From: an uncultured Clostridia bacterium
GTDB taxonomy: Bacteria > Bacillota > Clostridia > Christensenellales > UBA1242
DNA length: 42,896 nucleotides
NCBI GenBank assembly: GCA_947630745.1
Contig: CANRIT010000012.1
Coordinates: 1 to 42,896, forward strand
Direction: 5' to 3'
The notes below the pieces were generated by a model. The model worked only from the letters and a program-made list of their open reading frames with translations, was not told the origin of the DNA and ran no database searches. The stretch's first letter is position 1, and every line of letters starts with the position of its first letter. Shown one piece after another: positions 16,828 through 24,922 of this stretch. The position numbers and the translations under genes were made by a program.

Positions 16828-18685
16828 AACCCAATCACTAGTTGAAGAAGTCCGTGCCGATTACAATCAGCGCAGGCTTGCCCGATTAAGCCTTGAAATG
16901 CAATGGCAACTAAACATAAATTTTATGGTGGGCAATCAATATAGTTACATAACCCAAAACGGCGCAATTCGCGAAGATGACAAGCAATATTTTTGGCAAG
17001 AAAAAGAGGTGTTTAACCACATCGCGCCAATAATTGAAACTCGTATATCAAAAATTTCGTCCAGCATGCCAAAGGTGACAGTAGTTCCTGCCAGCGCAGA
17101 CGAGTCGGACATGGAAAGCGCAAAACTTAGCAAGGAAATTTTGGATTCGGTTTCAAACCGCATCAACCTTACCAACATTCAAAAGGTGGCAAGTACGTGG
17201 AGCGAAATTTGCGGCAGTTGTTTTTACAAAATTGTGTGGAATAACGCGTCTGGCAAAATGGTGGCAAAAGATGCTTCGGGCGCGGACATACGCGAAGGCG
17301 ATGTTGAAGTGCAAGCGGTAAGCCCGTTTGAAATTTTCCCGGACAACCTTTCCACCGAAAATTTGGACGATGTAAACAGCATAATTCAAGCGCATGCGGT
17401 TGATGTGGACGAAATAAAGCGGCTTTATGGCAAAACCATAGCGGCAGAAGACATAAGCGCATTCACTTTGGATAGCAACATTGGCAACCTTGGCGGGCTG
17501 GGGTACAACGCGCACATAAACAAGGTTTCCAACATTAAACTTGACCATCATTGTGTGGTGTTGGAAAGGTACAATCGCCCAACCAAAGAACACCCAAACG
17601 GTCAGCTTACCATAGTGGCGGGCGACAAGCTTTTGTTTGACGGCGAGTTGCCATATTTAAACGGCGACCAAGTTAGAACATTTCCATTTGCAAAGCAAAT
17701 AAGCAACTATATGCCGGGCAGCTTTTTTGGAGTGAGTGTGGTGGATAGACTTATTCCAATCCAGCGCGCGTACAACGCGGTGCGCAATAGAAAACACGAA
17801 TATTTCAACCGCGCGGTTATGAATGTGCTTGCGGTTGAAGACGGCAGTGTGGATACCGATAGTTTGGAAATTGAAGGCTTATCTCCCGGCAAGGTGTTGG
17901 TGTATAGGCAGGGCAGCCACATCCCAGAAGTGGTGCAAAACCCAAGCATAAACATCAATTTTGATAGCGAAGAAGAGCGTCTGCTTGGCGAATTTAAAAC
18001 GGTGTCTGGCGTAAGCGATATGATGACGGATAGTTATTCGCAATACACAAGCATGTCGGGCGTGGCATTGCAACTTTTGGCAGAACAAGACCTTACCCGA
18101 CTTGCCACCGCAATAGATTCTACCAAACAAGCCATTATCTCAGTCGGTAAACAGATTTTGCGGCTGTATAAACAGTTTGCCGTTTTGCCAAGAATGTTAA
18201 AATTAAGCGGGGATAACGGCAGCGTAAAGATGTATTATTGGGACCAAAACGAAATTACAAGCGATGATGTGGTGTTTGACGCGTCAACCGATGGCGGCGA
18301 GTCGCTTGGTCAACGCCGTAGCATGCTTATGGACTTGTTAAACAAGGGGCTTTTGTACGATAAAAACGGCGAGTTCAGTCAAAGCATGCGCAAAAGATGT
18401 TTGGATTTGCTTGGCTTTGGCATGTGGGAAGATGGGGTGGATTTAAATTCGCTTCACATCAACCACGCAAAGGAAGAAAATCTATCCGTTTGCAAAAATA
18501 AGCAGATTTCGGTTATGCCAATTGACCAGCATCAAATCCATATTGACGAGCATACAGCGTTTGTTTTAAGCGAGATGGATAAAAGATTAAATCAGCAACA
18601 ATTAAACCTTTTGCTGTCGCACATCGAACAGCACAAAAAACTTTTAGCCGAGCAGAATAAAGCAGAAGAAACAAATAATTTATAG
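16820..18685 (+). CDS. Phage portal protein
   Basis: The 621-residue protein forms the dodecameric channel at the capsid vertex in this family. It has an N-terminal wing (FMVGNQYSYITQNG), the conserved VSPFEIFPDN strand, the stem/crown region GSFFGVSVVDRLIPIQRAYNAVRNRKHEYF, and a long C-terminal helix SGVALQLLAEQDLTRLATAIDSTKQAII. Length and C-terminal glutamine-rich barrel-like helix resemble P22-type (short-tailed phage) portals more than the ~450-aa siphophage type. ATG at 16820 follows AAAGGAG; an in-frame upstream start at 16787 lies within the preceding gene. Confidence 0.92.
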   Translation: MTKTQSLVEEVRADYNQRRLARLSLEMQWQLNINFMVGNQYSYITQNGAIREDDKQYFWQEKEVFNHIAPIIETRISKISSSMPKVTVVPASADESDMESAKLSKEILDSVSNRINLTNIQKVASTWSEICGSCFYKIVWNNASGKMVAKDASGADIREGDVEVQAVSPFEIFPDNLSTENLDDVNSIIQAHAVDVDEIKRLYGKTIAAEDISAFTLDSNIGNLGGLGYNAHINKVSNIKLDHHCVVLERYNRPTKEHPNGQLTIVAGDKLLFDGELPYLNGDQVRTFPFAKQISNYMPGSFFGVSVVDRLIPIQRAYNAVRNRKHEYFNRAVMNVLAVEDGSVDTDSLEIEGLSPGKVLVYRQGSHIPEVVQNPSININFDSEEERLLGEFKTVSGVSDMMTDSYSQYTSMSGVALQLLAEQDLTRLATAIDSTKQAIISVGKQILRLYKQFAVLPRMLKLSGDNGSVKMYYWDQNEITSDDVVFDASTDGGESLGQRRSMLMDLLNKGLLYDKNGEFSQSMRKRCLDLLGFGMWEDGVDLNSLHINHAKEENLSVCKNKQISVMPIDQHQIHIDEHTAFVLSEMDKRLNQQQLNLLLSHIEQHKKLLAEQNKAEETNNL

Positions 18686-18701
18686 ATTTAAAAGGAGAAT
18701 T

Positions 18702-19244
18702 ATGAACACGGAACAACCTAATTTTTCTGGCTCCGAAAACCTTGGTAAATTTAAGGATGCAGAAAGCCTACTTAACGCCTACAACAATTTGGAGGCGGAA
18801 TTTACCAAAAAAAGTCAGCGACTTAAACAACTGGAAGAGGAAAATTTAATTGCCGAATCCAATTTAAGCCGCACAAAACAAATTGAACAGGATGTGGAGG
18901 ATTTTGTAACAAAATTTAGTTTTGTTAAACCTTTTAGCAGCGCACTAAAAGAAAGTTTAATTTCAAATCAAAACCAAACGATTGAAAAATCCGCTTTGGA
19001 CTTGATTGCTAAAAATTACAAATCGCCCGACCAATTGATTGCCGACAGTGAGTTTTTGAACAATTATGTTTATAGCAATAGCCAAATTAAAGACAAAATT
19101 ATAAAGGAATATCTAAATAAACTAACTCAAAACAATCCAGTAAGCATCAACTTTTCTGGCAACATCCCGCTCACTCCGCCAAGCACGCCAAAAAGCATTG
19201 CCGAGGCGGGCAAGTTGGCAAAAAGCATAGTTAAACAAAAATAA
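18702..19244 (+). CDS. Phage scaffolding protein
   Basis: The 180-residue protein is helical and highly charged. It starts with the pattern GKFKDAESLLNAYNNLEAEFTKKSQRLKQLEEE, which is common in scaffold proteins lying between portal and capsid genes. A proline-rich segment (IPLTPPSTPKS) precedes a basic C terminus (KLAKSIVKQK), the usual capsid-binding end of scaffolds. AAAGGAG lies upstream. It should guide capsid assembly and then leave the head. Confidence 0.85.
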   Translation: MNTEQPNFSGSENLGKFKDAESLLNAYNNLEAEFTKKSQRLKQLEEENLIAESNLSRTKQIEQDVEDFVTKFSFVKPFSSALKESLISNQNQTIEKSALDLIAKNYKSPDQLIADSEFLNNYVYSNSQIKDKIIKEYLNKLTQNNPVSINFSGNIPLTPPSTPKSIAEAGKLAKSIVKQK

Positions 19245-19342
19245 AATTTTGCTTAAATTTTGCTTTAAAATCGTTAAAAAACATCAAAAAATGTTAAAAA
19301 ACGCTAAAAAAATTAAAAAAATCTATTTTAGGAGGACAAAAA

Positions 19343-20497
19343 GTGATAGATTTAACCAGCGCGCAAAATGCTTTAAAGGAAGCATATTTATCAGCAGCGT
19401 GCAATCAATTAAACACAAGAACAAACCCTCTTTTTGCCAAAATTAAACAATCCAGCAGTGATGTTTATGGCAAAGAGATAATCAAAGTTGCGCCATTTGG
19501 ACTTAATGGTGGCATTGGGGCAGGCAGCGAAACTGGCGAACTTCCAACCGCTAACCAAAACAACTATGTCCAATTTAAAACAACTTTAAAAAACCTTTAC
19601 GGAACAATTGAAATTAGCGACAAAGCAGTGCGTGCAAGTGCAAGCAACAGCGGCGCGTTTGTAGACCTGCTTTCAGCCGAAATGGAAGGGCTTTTATCTT
19701 CTTCCAAATTCAACCTTGGCCGCATGCTTTACGGCGATGGCTCAGGTTTGGTGGCAACCGTAACTTCTGTTGCCGGAAGCGTTGCCGATGTTGACAGCGT
19801 AAAAAATTTAATAGAAGGCATGGTGGTTGATGCAATTGCAACCAATGAAGACATAGAAACTTTGCGCATCAAATATGTTGACCGAGCAAACAAAAAGGTG
19901 CATTTTACTTCCACAACTACCAAAGTCGATGAAGGCACAAAACTTTATGTTCAGGGCAGCAAAGACCACGAAATTACTGGTCTAGGTGCAATTTTCAACT
20001 CAGAGATTGAAGAATTGTATGGCTTGAAAAAGGCGGACAATTTGTGGCTTACCCCATACACCAAAAAGGTTGGGGCAGAAATTTCGGATGAAGTGTTGCA
20101 AGAAGCAATTGACACCTTAGAAGAAAACACTGGCTCAAACATCAACTTCATTACTTGCGGGGCAAAGGTAAAAAGATTGTATCAAAACTACCTTGCAACA
20201 TATAGGCGCAATATAGATGTAACCGAACTTGAAGGTGGCTATAAGGCAATCAGCTTTAATGGCATCCCAGTTGTGTCTGACCGCTTTGTTGATGACGACA
20301 CTTTGTACATGCTTGACACCGACAAATTTACCCTTCACCAATTGTGTGATTGGGAGTGGATTGAAGGCGAAGGCGGCAAAATTTTACGCCAAAAGGCGGG
20401 TTATCCAGCCTACACAGCAACTTTGGTTAAATACGCAGATTTAATTTGCGACCAACCAAACGGGCAAGCTAAATTAACCGGCATTGGGGTAGAATAA
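19343..20497 (+). CDS. Major capsid protein, HK97-like fold
   Basis: The 384-residue protein begins with an N-terminal helix and an E-loop-like stretch (GNIKVAPFGLNGGIGAGSETGELP-type glycine-rich turn, about residues 47-65). It continues with the P-domain region LKNLYGTIEISDKAVRASASNSGAFVDLLSAEMEGL, characteristic of Firmicutes phage capsid proteins of the HK97 fold, and an A-domain with a GIPVVSDRFV strand. No protease gene and no long N-terminal delta domain are present, so maturation would depend on the separate scaffold. The start is GTG at 19343, after AGGAGG. Confidence 0.9.
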   Translation: MIDLTSAQNALKEAYLSAACNQLNTRTNPLFAKIKQSSSDVYGKEIIKVAPFGLNGGIGAGSETGELPTANQNNYVQFKTTLKNLYGTIEISDKAVRASASNSGAFVDLLSAEMEGLLSSSKFNLGRMLYGDGSGLVATVTSVAGSVADVDSVKNLIEGMVVDAIATNEDIETLRIKYVDRANKKVHFTSTTTKVDEGTKLYVQGSKDHEITGLGAIFNSEIEELYGLKKADNLWLTPYTKKVGAEISDEVLQEAIDTLEENTGSNINFITCGAKVKRLYQNYLATYRRNIDVTELEGGYKAISFNGIPVVSDRFVDDDTLYMLDTDKFTLHQLCDWEWIEGEGGKILRQKAGYPAYTATLVKYADLICDQPNGQAKLTGIGVE

Positions 20498-20505
20498 GGA
20501 GAGAT

Positions 20506-20832
20506 ATGAAAGTAAAAATAATGGCGGATGTATACAACATCTCAAAACGCATTCGCCTTATAGATAAGGATTATTTTATATTGTACGATACATCCAAACA
20601 TTGTTTTGAAATCCACAACAAAGCACAAAAGAATACATATTGTGTAACTTTGCCCTACAACACACTTGACGAACGGACGATTAATTACACACTAAAAACA
20701 AGAAGCCAAAATGTTGATAAAATCATGTCCGAAATTGAAGCGGAAAATCTGCGGCGCGATAGACTTCATTTTTCGCGCGTTTTGGACGAGGTAGACGACT
20801 CACTAAACCAGTTAAAAAAGGAGAATTTATGA
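20506..20832 (+). CDS. Head-associated protein, 108 aa
   Basis: A small protein with a beta-rich N-terminal half (ISKRIRLIDKDYFILYDTSKHCFEIH) and a long charged C-terminal helix. Proteins of this type recur directly after the capsid gene in clostridial prophages, but their role is not established. AAGGAG precedes the ATG at 20506; MADVYNIS at 20521 is an alternative start. Its stop overlaps the next gene as ATGA. Confidence 0.7.
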   Translation: MKVKIMADVYNISKRIRLIDKDYFILYDTSKHCFEIHNKAQKNTYCVTLPYNTLDERTINYTLKTRSQNVDKIMSEIEAENLRRDRLHFSRVLDEVDDSLNQLKKENL

Positions 20833-21389
20833 ATGTTTTGATGGTTATTAAGGATGCACTAAATCTGTTGGGGCTAGAAATTGAATTGGAGCAAGTTACA
20901 AATTATGAACAACTTGGGCAAACCGAAAAAATTTTGGAAGATAAAAAGGTGAAACAGCTGTTTTCTTTGCTTAAATTTTCGTTGCGCGAATTTTGCACAA
21001 ACTACCTGCCAATTGTGTCAGTAAATAAAATTAAAAGCGAAAACAAGTCGATTGCAATATCAAAATTAAACAATTACATACGCGTGCAGCACATAAAATT
21101 AAATGGTCAAAATGTAAAATACAAAATAGTAAATCGTCAAATTTTGCTTGATGATGACGGCGAATATGATGTGTATTATTTCAGTTATCCACAAATTGAA
21201 ACGATTACGGATGATTTAGACTGTTTTAAAGTGGTGAATATGGATGTGATTGTGCTTGGCTTGTGCGCTTATTATTGCTTGGCAAACGGCGTGTTTGATG
21301 GCTTTAATAATTATAGTCAGCAATATCGCGACAAAGCGGAAAAGTTAAGGGAAATGAAAAGTTTTACCATGCCCAAAATTGTGGGGTAA
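20829..21389 (+). CDS. Putative head-tail connector protein
   Basis: The 186-residue protein begins with a helical half (NVLMVIKDALNLLGLEIELEQVTNYEQLG...LLKFSLREFCTNYLP), followed by a beta-rich middle and a C-terminal helix rich in Tyr/Gln. This resembles connector/adaptor proteins (gp4- or gp6-like) that bind below the portal. Start overlaps the previous stop (ATGA) and AAGGAG is upstream. The assignment rests mainly on position between capsid and the large beta protein. Confidence 0.6.
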   Translation: MNVLMVIKDALNLLGLEIELEQVTNYEQLGQTEKILEDKKVKQLFSLLKFSLREFCTNYLPIVSVNKIKSENKSIAISKLNNYIRVQHIKLNGQNVKYKIVNRQILLDDDGEYDVYYFSYPQIETITDDLDCFKVVNMDVIVLGLCAYYCLANGVFDGFNNYSQQYRDKAEKLREMKSFTMPKIVG

Positions 21390-21392
21390 AAT

Positions 21393-22775
21393 ATGATAGT
21401 TAAAAAGACCTTTAAAATTAAAGATTTTGAAATAAACAAAAACATTTATTACAACTATCAAGCGGACGACAAGCTTATTGCAAGCAATGGACTTCAAGTT
21501 GCCACCTTTACATATGCGGGCAAAACCAGACCACTTAACATACCCGCTGGGGTATCTAATATTTACTGGCTTGGATATTGCAAGCAGTATTATAAAGAGG
21601 CAAAACAATCAACTCATCGGCTGCTTTTGTTTGGCGACGATAACTGCATTTACTACAACATGATGTTTAAGTTTAGTTTTGATTTTCAGCGATTATTAAC
21701 CGAATTTAACAGTAAACCTATCGTTTTATCGTACAAAATTGATGACGATGACGCGGTTATTATTGCCTCACAAGAAAAGATGATTGTTTGGCGTACCAAT
21801 TACGATTTGTACGAAATTGAAAACGCGCCAATAATAACATCTATGTGTGCTAACGAAGGAGTGCTGTTTTGCACATTAATTGAACCTGCGTACAAAATTT
21901 GGTATTGCAGCGATTTAAATCCAGAAAAGGTGGGTAAAACCGATACCTCATCGGGGTATATTTTGTTGGATGACGATTTGGGATATGCACGCAAAGTGGT
22001 TGTGTTTGATGAAGATGTTTACATAATTCGCGATTACGGCATAACCAAAATAAACAACTACAAAGAACACAAAACTGTCAGCATGATTTACCAGTCTAAC
22101 ACACTTATTTTTGCCAACACTGTGTCGGTAAACGGCAACTCAATTTTGTTTTTTACAAAAGAGGGATTGTATCGCTTTAACGGCGCAAAGGTTGAAAAAC
22201 TGAATGTAAATATAAATACCCTAGTGGGGGATATAAATCCAAATGCAATTGCATCATCACTAGGTGACAAATATTATTTGGCAACCAAACTTGATTTTTG
22301 TGATGATAAAAAAATTTTGTGCGAGCAAAACGATTATGTAAACAATGTGCTTATTGTTATCAACACACAGACCTATGATTATCAAATTATCCGCGGGGTG
22401 GATGTAGTTAACTTTTTGCCACTTAAAACAGAAAACGATGAGCAGATGCTTATGGTTGTTAATGGCGAAAGAAATATTGTAACTTTATCCAAAAACAGCG
22501 TTTATTTTGATAAAACTTTGCCAAAAATGTGGAAAAACAGCAATATTTTTGAAAATTTTAACAAAAAACTTGTTACAAAACTTTCCGTTTACGCAGATAA
22601 GGATATTAAAATAACCATCAATTTTGATGATAAACAACTTTCTTTTATAACAAAAAATTCTGGTTTAAATCAGTTTAATTTTAAGCGGTTGTGCAGCGTG
22701 TGCGGGCTTACTATCGAAAGTGAAAATTCGTCCGCAAACATACAGTCACTTGAATTGGAGTATCGTGATTGTTGA
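21393..22775 (+). CDS. Large beta-rich head-completion/tail-hub candidate, 460 aa
   Basis: The sequence is dominated by repeated short strands with blade-like patterns (KPIVLSYKIDDDDAVIIASQEKMIVWRT, KVVVFDEDVYIIRDYGITKI, NGNSILFFTKEGLYRFNGAKVEKL), consistent with a beta-propeller. Size and position match the P22 gp10-type tail hub/stopper of short-tailed phages, although no direct motif proves this. If correct the particle is podovirus-like and needs no tail tube. No tape-measure or tail-tube gene follows. Confidence 0.55.
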   Translation: MIVKKTFKIKDFEINKNIYYNYQADDKLIASNGLQVATFTYAGKTRPLNIPAGVSNIYWLGYCKQYYKEAKQSTHRLLLFGDDNCIYYNMMFKFSFDFQRLLTEFNSKPIVLSYKIDDDDAVIIASQEKMIVWRTNYDLYEIENAPIITSMCANEGVLFCTLIEPAYKIWYCSDLNPEKVGKTDTSSGYILLDDDLGYARKVVVFDEDVYIIRDYGITKINNYKEHKTVSMIYQSNTLIFANTVSVNGNSILFFTKEGLYRFNGAKVEKLNVNINTLVGDINPNAIASSLGDKYYLATKLDFCDDKKILCEQNDYVNNVLIVINTQTYDYQIIRGVDVVNFLPLKTENDEQMLMVVNGERNIVTLSKNSVYFDKTLPKMWKNSNIFENFNKKLVTKLSVYADKDIKITINFDDKQLSFITKNSGLNQFNFKRLCSVCGLTIESENSSANIQSLELEYRDC

Positions 22776-22881
22776 TTTAGACGCGCTTAAAAATTTTAAT
22801 ATCTATTATCAATATTTTACTTCTTATTTTAACATCTTAATTGCAGAAAAAATTAAAAGCATAGAAAAGGAGCAAAAATGA
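22765..22881 (+). CDS. Overlapping small ORF, 38 aa
   Basis: GTG at 22765 has TTGGAG six bases upstream. The ORF overlaps the last 11 bases of the preceding gene and its stop overlaps the holin start (ATGA). The peptide is aromatic-rich at the N terminus (NIYYQYFTSYFNI) and charged at the C terminus. Tight nesting with a ribosome site argues for real translation, perhaps coupling holin expression. Function unknown. Confidence 0.5.
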   Translation: MIVDLDALKNFNIYYQYFTSYFNILIAEKIKSIEKEQK

Positions 22882-23342
22882 AATGGAAAAGTAGACTTAC
22901 CAACTACAACTTTTGGGTTTCTATGGTCAGTGCAGTTTTGCTTGTGCTGCAAGCGTTTGATTTAAAATTTGACATTGCTCACCTTAACGAAATTGTAACC
23001 GCCATTCTTGGACTGCTGGTTGTAATTGGCATAATTAACGACCCAACAAAAAATGCAAATTTAAAAACATCCAATCTTGCGGATGTCAACCAACAAAAAG
23101 ATACTACTAATGAAAAAATTGTAGATGAACAAAACGGTGTAGATTCAAACGATTTCACCCCCAACCATAATGATGAGGCTGAAACTATTGATGAAAATGA
23201 TTGCCAAACTGTTCGTCCACAAATAGAAAACGAATCACTTGAACCTGCTAACGCGTTAACACCATGCGATAGCGAAAGTGCATTAACAAACGAGAATGAA
23301 AATATTATTGAACAATCTTTTGATGAAGTTGCGGATAACTAA
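22878..23342 (+). CDS. Phage holin, phiLC3-type, with extended acidic tail
   Basis: The first ~60 residues have the phiLC3-family holin pattern: basic start KWKSRLTNYNFWVSM, hydrophobic helix, then HLNEIVTAILGLLVVIGIINDPT. Holins of this family make membrane lesions for lysis. Here the protein continues for ~95 hydrophilic, acidic residues (Asp/Glu/Asn/Gln-rich), which is longer than usual. No endolysin gene lies nearby, so lysis would need a host hydrolase, or the protein has another role. Last gene of the cassette. Confidence 0.85.
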   Translation: MKWKSRLTNYNFWVSMVSAVLLVLQAFDLKFDIAHLNEIVTAILGLLVVIGIINDPTKNANLKTSNLADVNQQKDTTNEKIVDEQNGVDSNDFTPNHNDEAETIDENDCQTVRPQIENESLEPANALTPCDSESALTNENENIIEQSFDEVADN

Positions 23343-23376
23343 TTTAAGTGCGCACAAGTTGATAATTTAAGCCGCC

Positions 23377-23421
23377 AAATAAGGTTTAAAAATATAATAT
23401 AATTTCCCCTAAACCTTATTT
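23377..23421. repeat. Inverted repeat after the holin gene
   Basis: Perfect 12-bp arms AAATAAGGTTTA (23377-23388) and TAAACCTTATTT (23410-23421) around a 21-bp AT-rich loop. There is no T-run on either side, so it is not a simple terminator; it could be a protein-binding site or recombination relic. Confidence 0.6.
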
Positions 23422-23491
23422 AAAAAACTTAAAAAATCAAAAAATTTAATAGTTATTAAAAATCCAAACTCATCAATCTAATTGTAAAAAA

Positions 23492-23518
23492 GCAGCACTA
23501 AAAAGGTGCTGTTTTTTT
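23492..23518 (+). terminator. Terminator of the head cassette
   Basis: CAGCAC and GTGCTG arms flanked by A-run and T-run (seven Ts on the plus strand); can work in both directions. Confidence 0.85.
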
Positions 23519-23544
23519 GATAAGTCAAAACAAAAAATTTTAAA

Positions 23545-23613
23545 TTTTGACCCAATTTTTTAGCCAAATTTTAGCCAAAACGCTGTTTTGGGGAACAAAA
23601 CATTTGACCCAAC
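23545..23613. repeat. Arm-site-like repeats beside tRNA-Gln(CTG)
   Basis: TTTTGACCCAATTTTTTAGC, then AGCCAAAA and CATTTGACCCAAC, closely resemble the TTTGACCCAACTTTT repeats at both ends of the 27.6-41.3 kb element. They lie at the same distance from a tRNA gene and its terminator as at 41.14-41.22 kb. This suggests the remnant of an earlier integration at this tRNA. Confidence 0.5.
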
Positions 23614-23620
23614 AAAAATC

Positions 23621-23646
23621 AAAAAAACACCTATAAACTAGATGTT
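23621..23646 (-). terminator. tRNA-Gln terminator
   Basis: On the minus strand AACATCTA and TAGGTGTT arms (one G-U pair) followed by a run of seven Ts. Confidence 0.75.
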
Positions 23647-23662
23647 TTTATATAATTAATTT

Positions 23663-23737
23663 TGGCTGGGGTAGGTGGATTCGAACCACCGCATGCTGGA
23701 TTCAGAGACCAGAGCCTTACCGCTTGGCGATACCCCA
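23663..23737 (-). tRNA. tRNA-Gln (CTG)
   Basis: Complete cloverleaf on the minus strand: acceptor TGGGGTA/TACCCCA, discriminator G, encoded CCA, anticodon loop CTCTGAA giving anticodon CTG. Confidence 0.95.
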
Positions 23738-23738
23738 C

Positions 23739-23784
23739 CGCGGGCAATTTGCCCGAATCAGAACTGTCGGGCAAATTGCCCGCG
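23739..23784. repeat. Double palindrome upstream of tRNA-Gln
   Basis: Two 17-bp arms, CGCGGGCAATTTGCCCG and its exact reverse complement, separated by 12 bp; each arm is itself nearly palindromic. The half-motif GGGCAATTNGCCC recurs at 41.43-41.52 and 41.73 kb. It is far GC-richer than its surroundings and looks like a REP/MITE-type end. Confidence 0.7.
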
Positions 23785-23920
23785 TAATTTACAATAATTT
23801 AATTCGTCAGTTTTCCATTTTTACTTTAAGCAAATTTGGTGTTAAATTTTTTAGTCAACATGCCTATTATAGCACAAATTTTTAAAAAATCAACTAATTT
23901 TACAAAAATTGTTCATTTGT

Positions 23921-23949
23921 TTGACTTAAATACTTTTTTATTTTATAAT
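23921..23949 (+). promoter_or_regulatory. Sigma-A promoter of the GT8 gene
   Basis: TTGACT (23921-23926), 17 bp, TATAAT (23944-23949); leader of about 45 nt with AAGGAG before the ATG. Confidence 0.8.
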
Positions 23950-23999
23950 AATTTAAACAAAAAGGCAACAATTTGTTTATTTTTAGTATAAGGAGTTTT

Positions 24000-24809
24000 A
24001 TGAAAAAGAACATTTTAGCCAGCATAAATCATTATTTTATTCCATTTTTCTTATCAATGGTGCGCTCGCTTTCAGATAGCAATGCGGAAAGCGAATTTGA
24101 CATTTACATTTTGCAAAATTCGCTGCCAAAAGAGGACAAAGATTACATTGTAAGCATGTTCCCTAAAAACTGCAATCCAATATTTTTGGATGTTGACGAA
24201 AGTTATTTTAAGGGCATGCCACAATCAAAGCGTTGGCCACACGAAACCTTTTATCGTTTGATGGTAACCAAACTTTTGCCAGAAAGTGTTGATAGGTGTT
24301 TATATTTGGACGGCGACATGATAATTCACGGCAACATAGATGAGTTGTACAACACTGATTTTAAAGGCAATTTGTTTGTGGGCTGCTGCCAAGTCAACAA
24401 ACTGTTAAATTTCTTCAACTGCTTGCGCTTAACCGCTTTCCCGGGCTATAAATTTGTTAATGCGGGCGTTATGCTTATGAATGTTAAAGAGCTTCGCAAG
24501 GTTATGGATTTGGACAAAATGGCAAAATTCATCCGCCGCAACGCATGGCGTTTGCAAATGCTTGACCAAGATGTGTTGTTTAAATTTTTTGGCAACAAAA
24601 TGCTGCTGGTTGATAGGTATAAATACAATTTGGCAGACCGCCACATCACCTCATACAACAGACATCACAGAAAAAACAAAATCGATTTGGATTGGGTGGA
24701 TAAAAACAATGTTATCATCCACTATTTGGGGCGCAACAAACCTTGGAAAGACAACTACAAGGGCATAATGCGCGATTACTATTTAAAGTATAAAATCGAG
24801 CGCAAATAG
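24000..24809 (+). CDS. Glycosyltransferase family 8
   Basis: The 269-residue protein is a retaining sugar-nucleotide transferase of the LgtC/GT8 type. The nucleotide/Mn2+-binding DxD is LYLDGDM (Asp104, Asp106), followed by the family patterns FVNAGVMLMN, LDQDVLFKFF and the C-terminal His motif IIHYLGRNKPWK. It lacks a membrane segment and probably acts at the inner face of the membrane on a lipid or wall acceptor. ATG at 24000 follows AAGGAG; an in-frame ATG at 23973 upstream has no ribosome site. It precedes cardiolipin synthase, so a glycolipid acceptor is possible. Confidence 0.92.
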   Translation: MKKNILASINHYFIPFFLSMVRSLSDSNAESEFDIYILQNSLPKEDKDYIVSMFPKNCNPIFLDVDESYFKGMPQSKRWPHETFYRLMVTKLLPESVDRCLYLDGDMIIHGNIDELYNTDFKGNLFVGCCQVNKLLNFFNCLRLTAFPGYKFVNAGVMLMNVKELRKVMDLDKMAKFIRRNAWRLQMLDQDVLFKFFGNKMLLVDRYKYNLADRHITSYNRHHRKNKIDLDWVDKNNVIIHYLGRNKPWKDNYKGIMRDYYLKYKIERK

Positions 24810-24922
24810 ATTAAACAAAAAAATTAAAAATTTCGCCTTGCTTGTTTTGTTGTGGGCTTTAAAGATTAAATTTTTAAATGAAAATTTGACAATAATTTTG
24901 TTATTTTGCACAAGATAAAGTT

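Noticed and set aside
23377..23421. Attachment site for the head cassette
   Set aside because: The 12-bp inverted repeat has no second copy upstream of terL and does not match the tRNA-Gln gene; kept only as a repeat.
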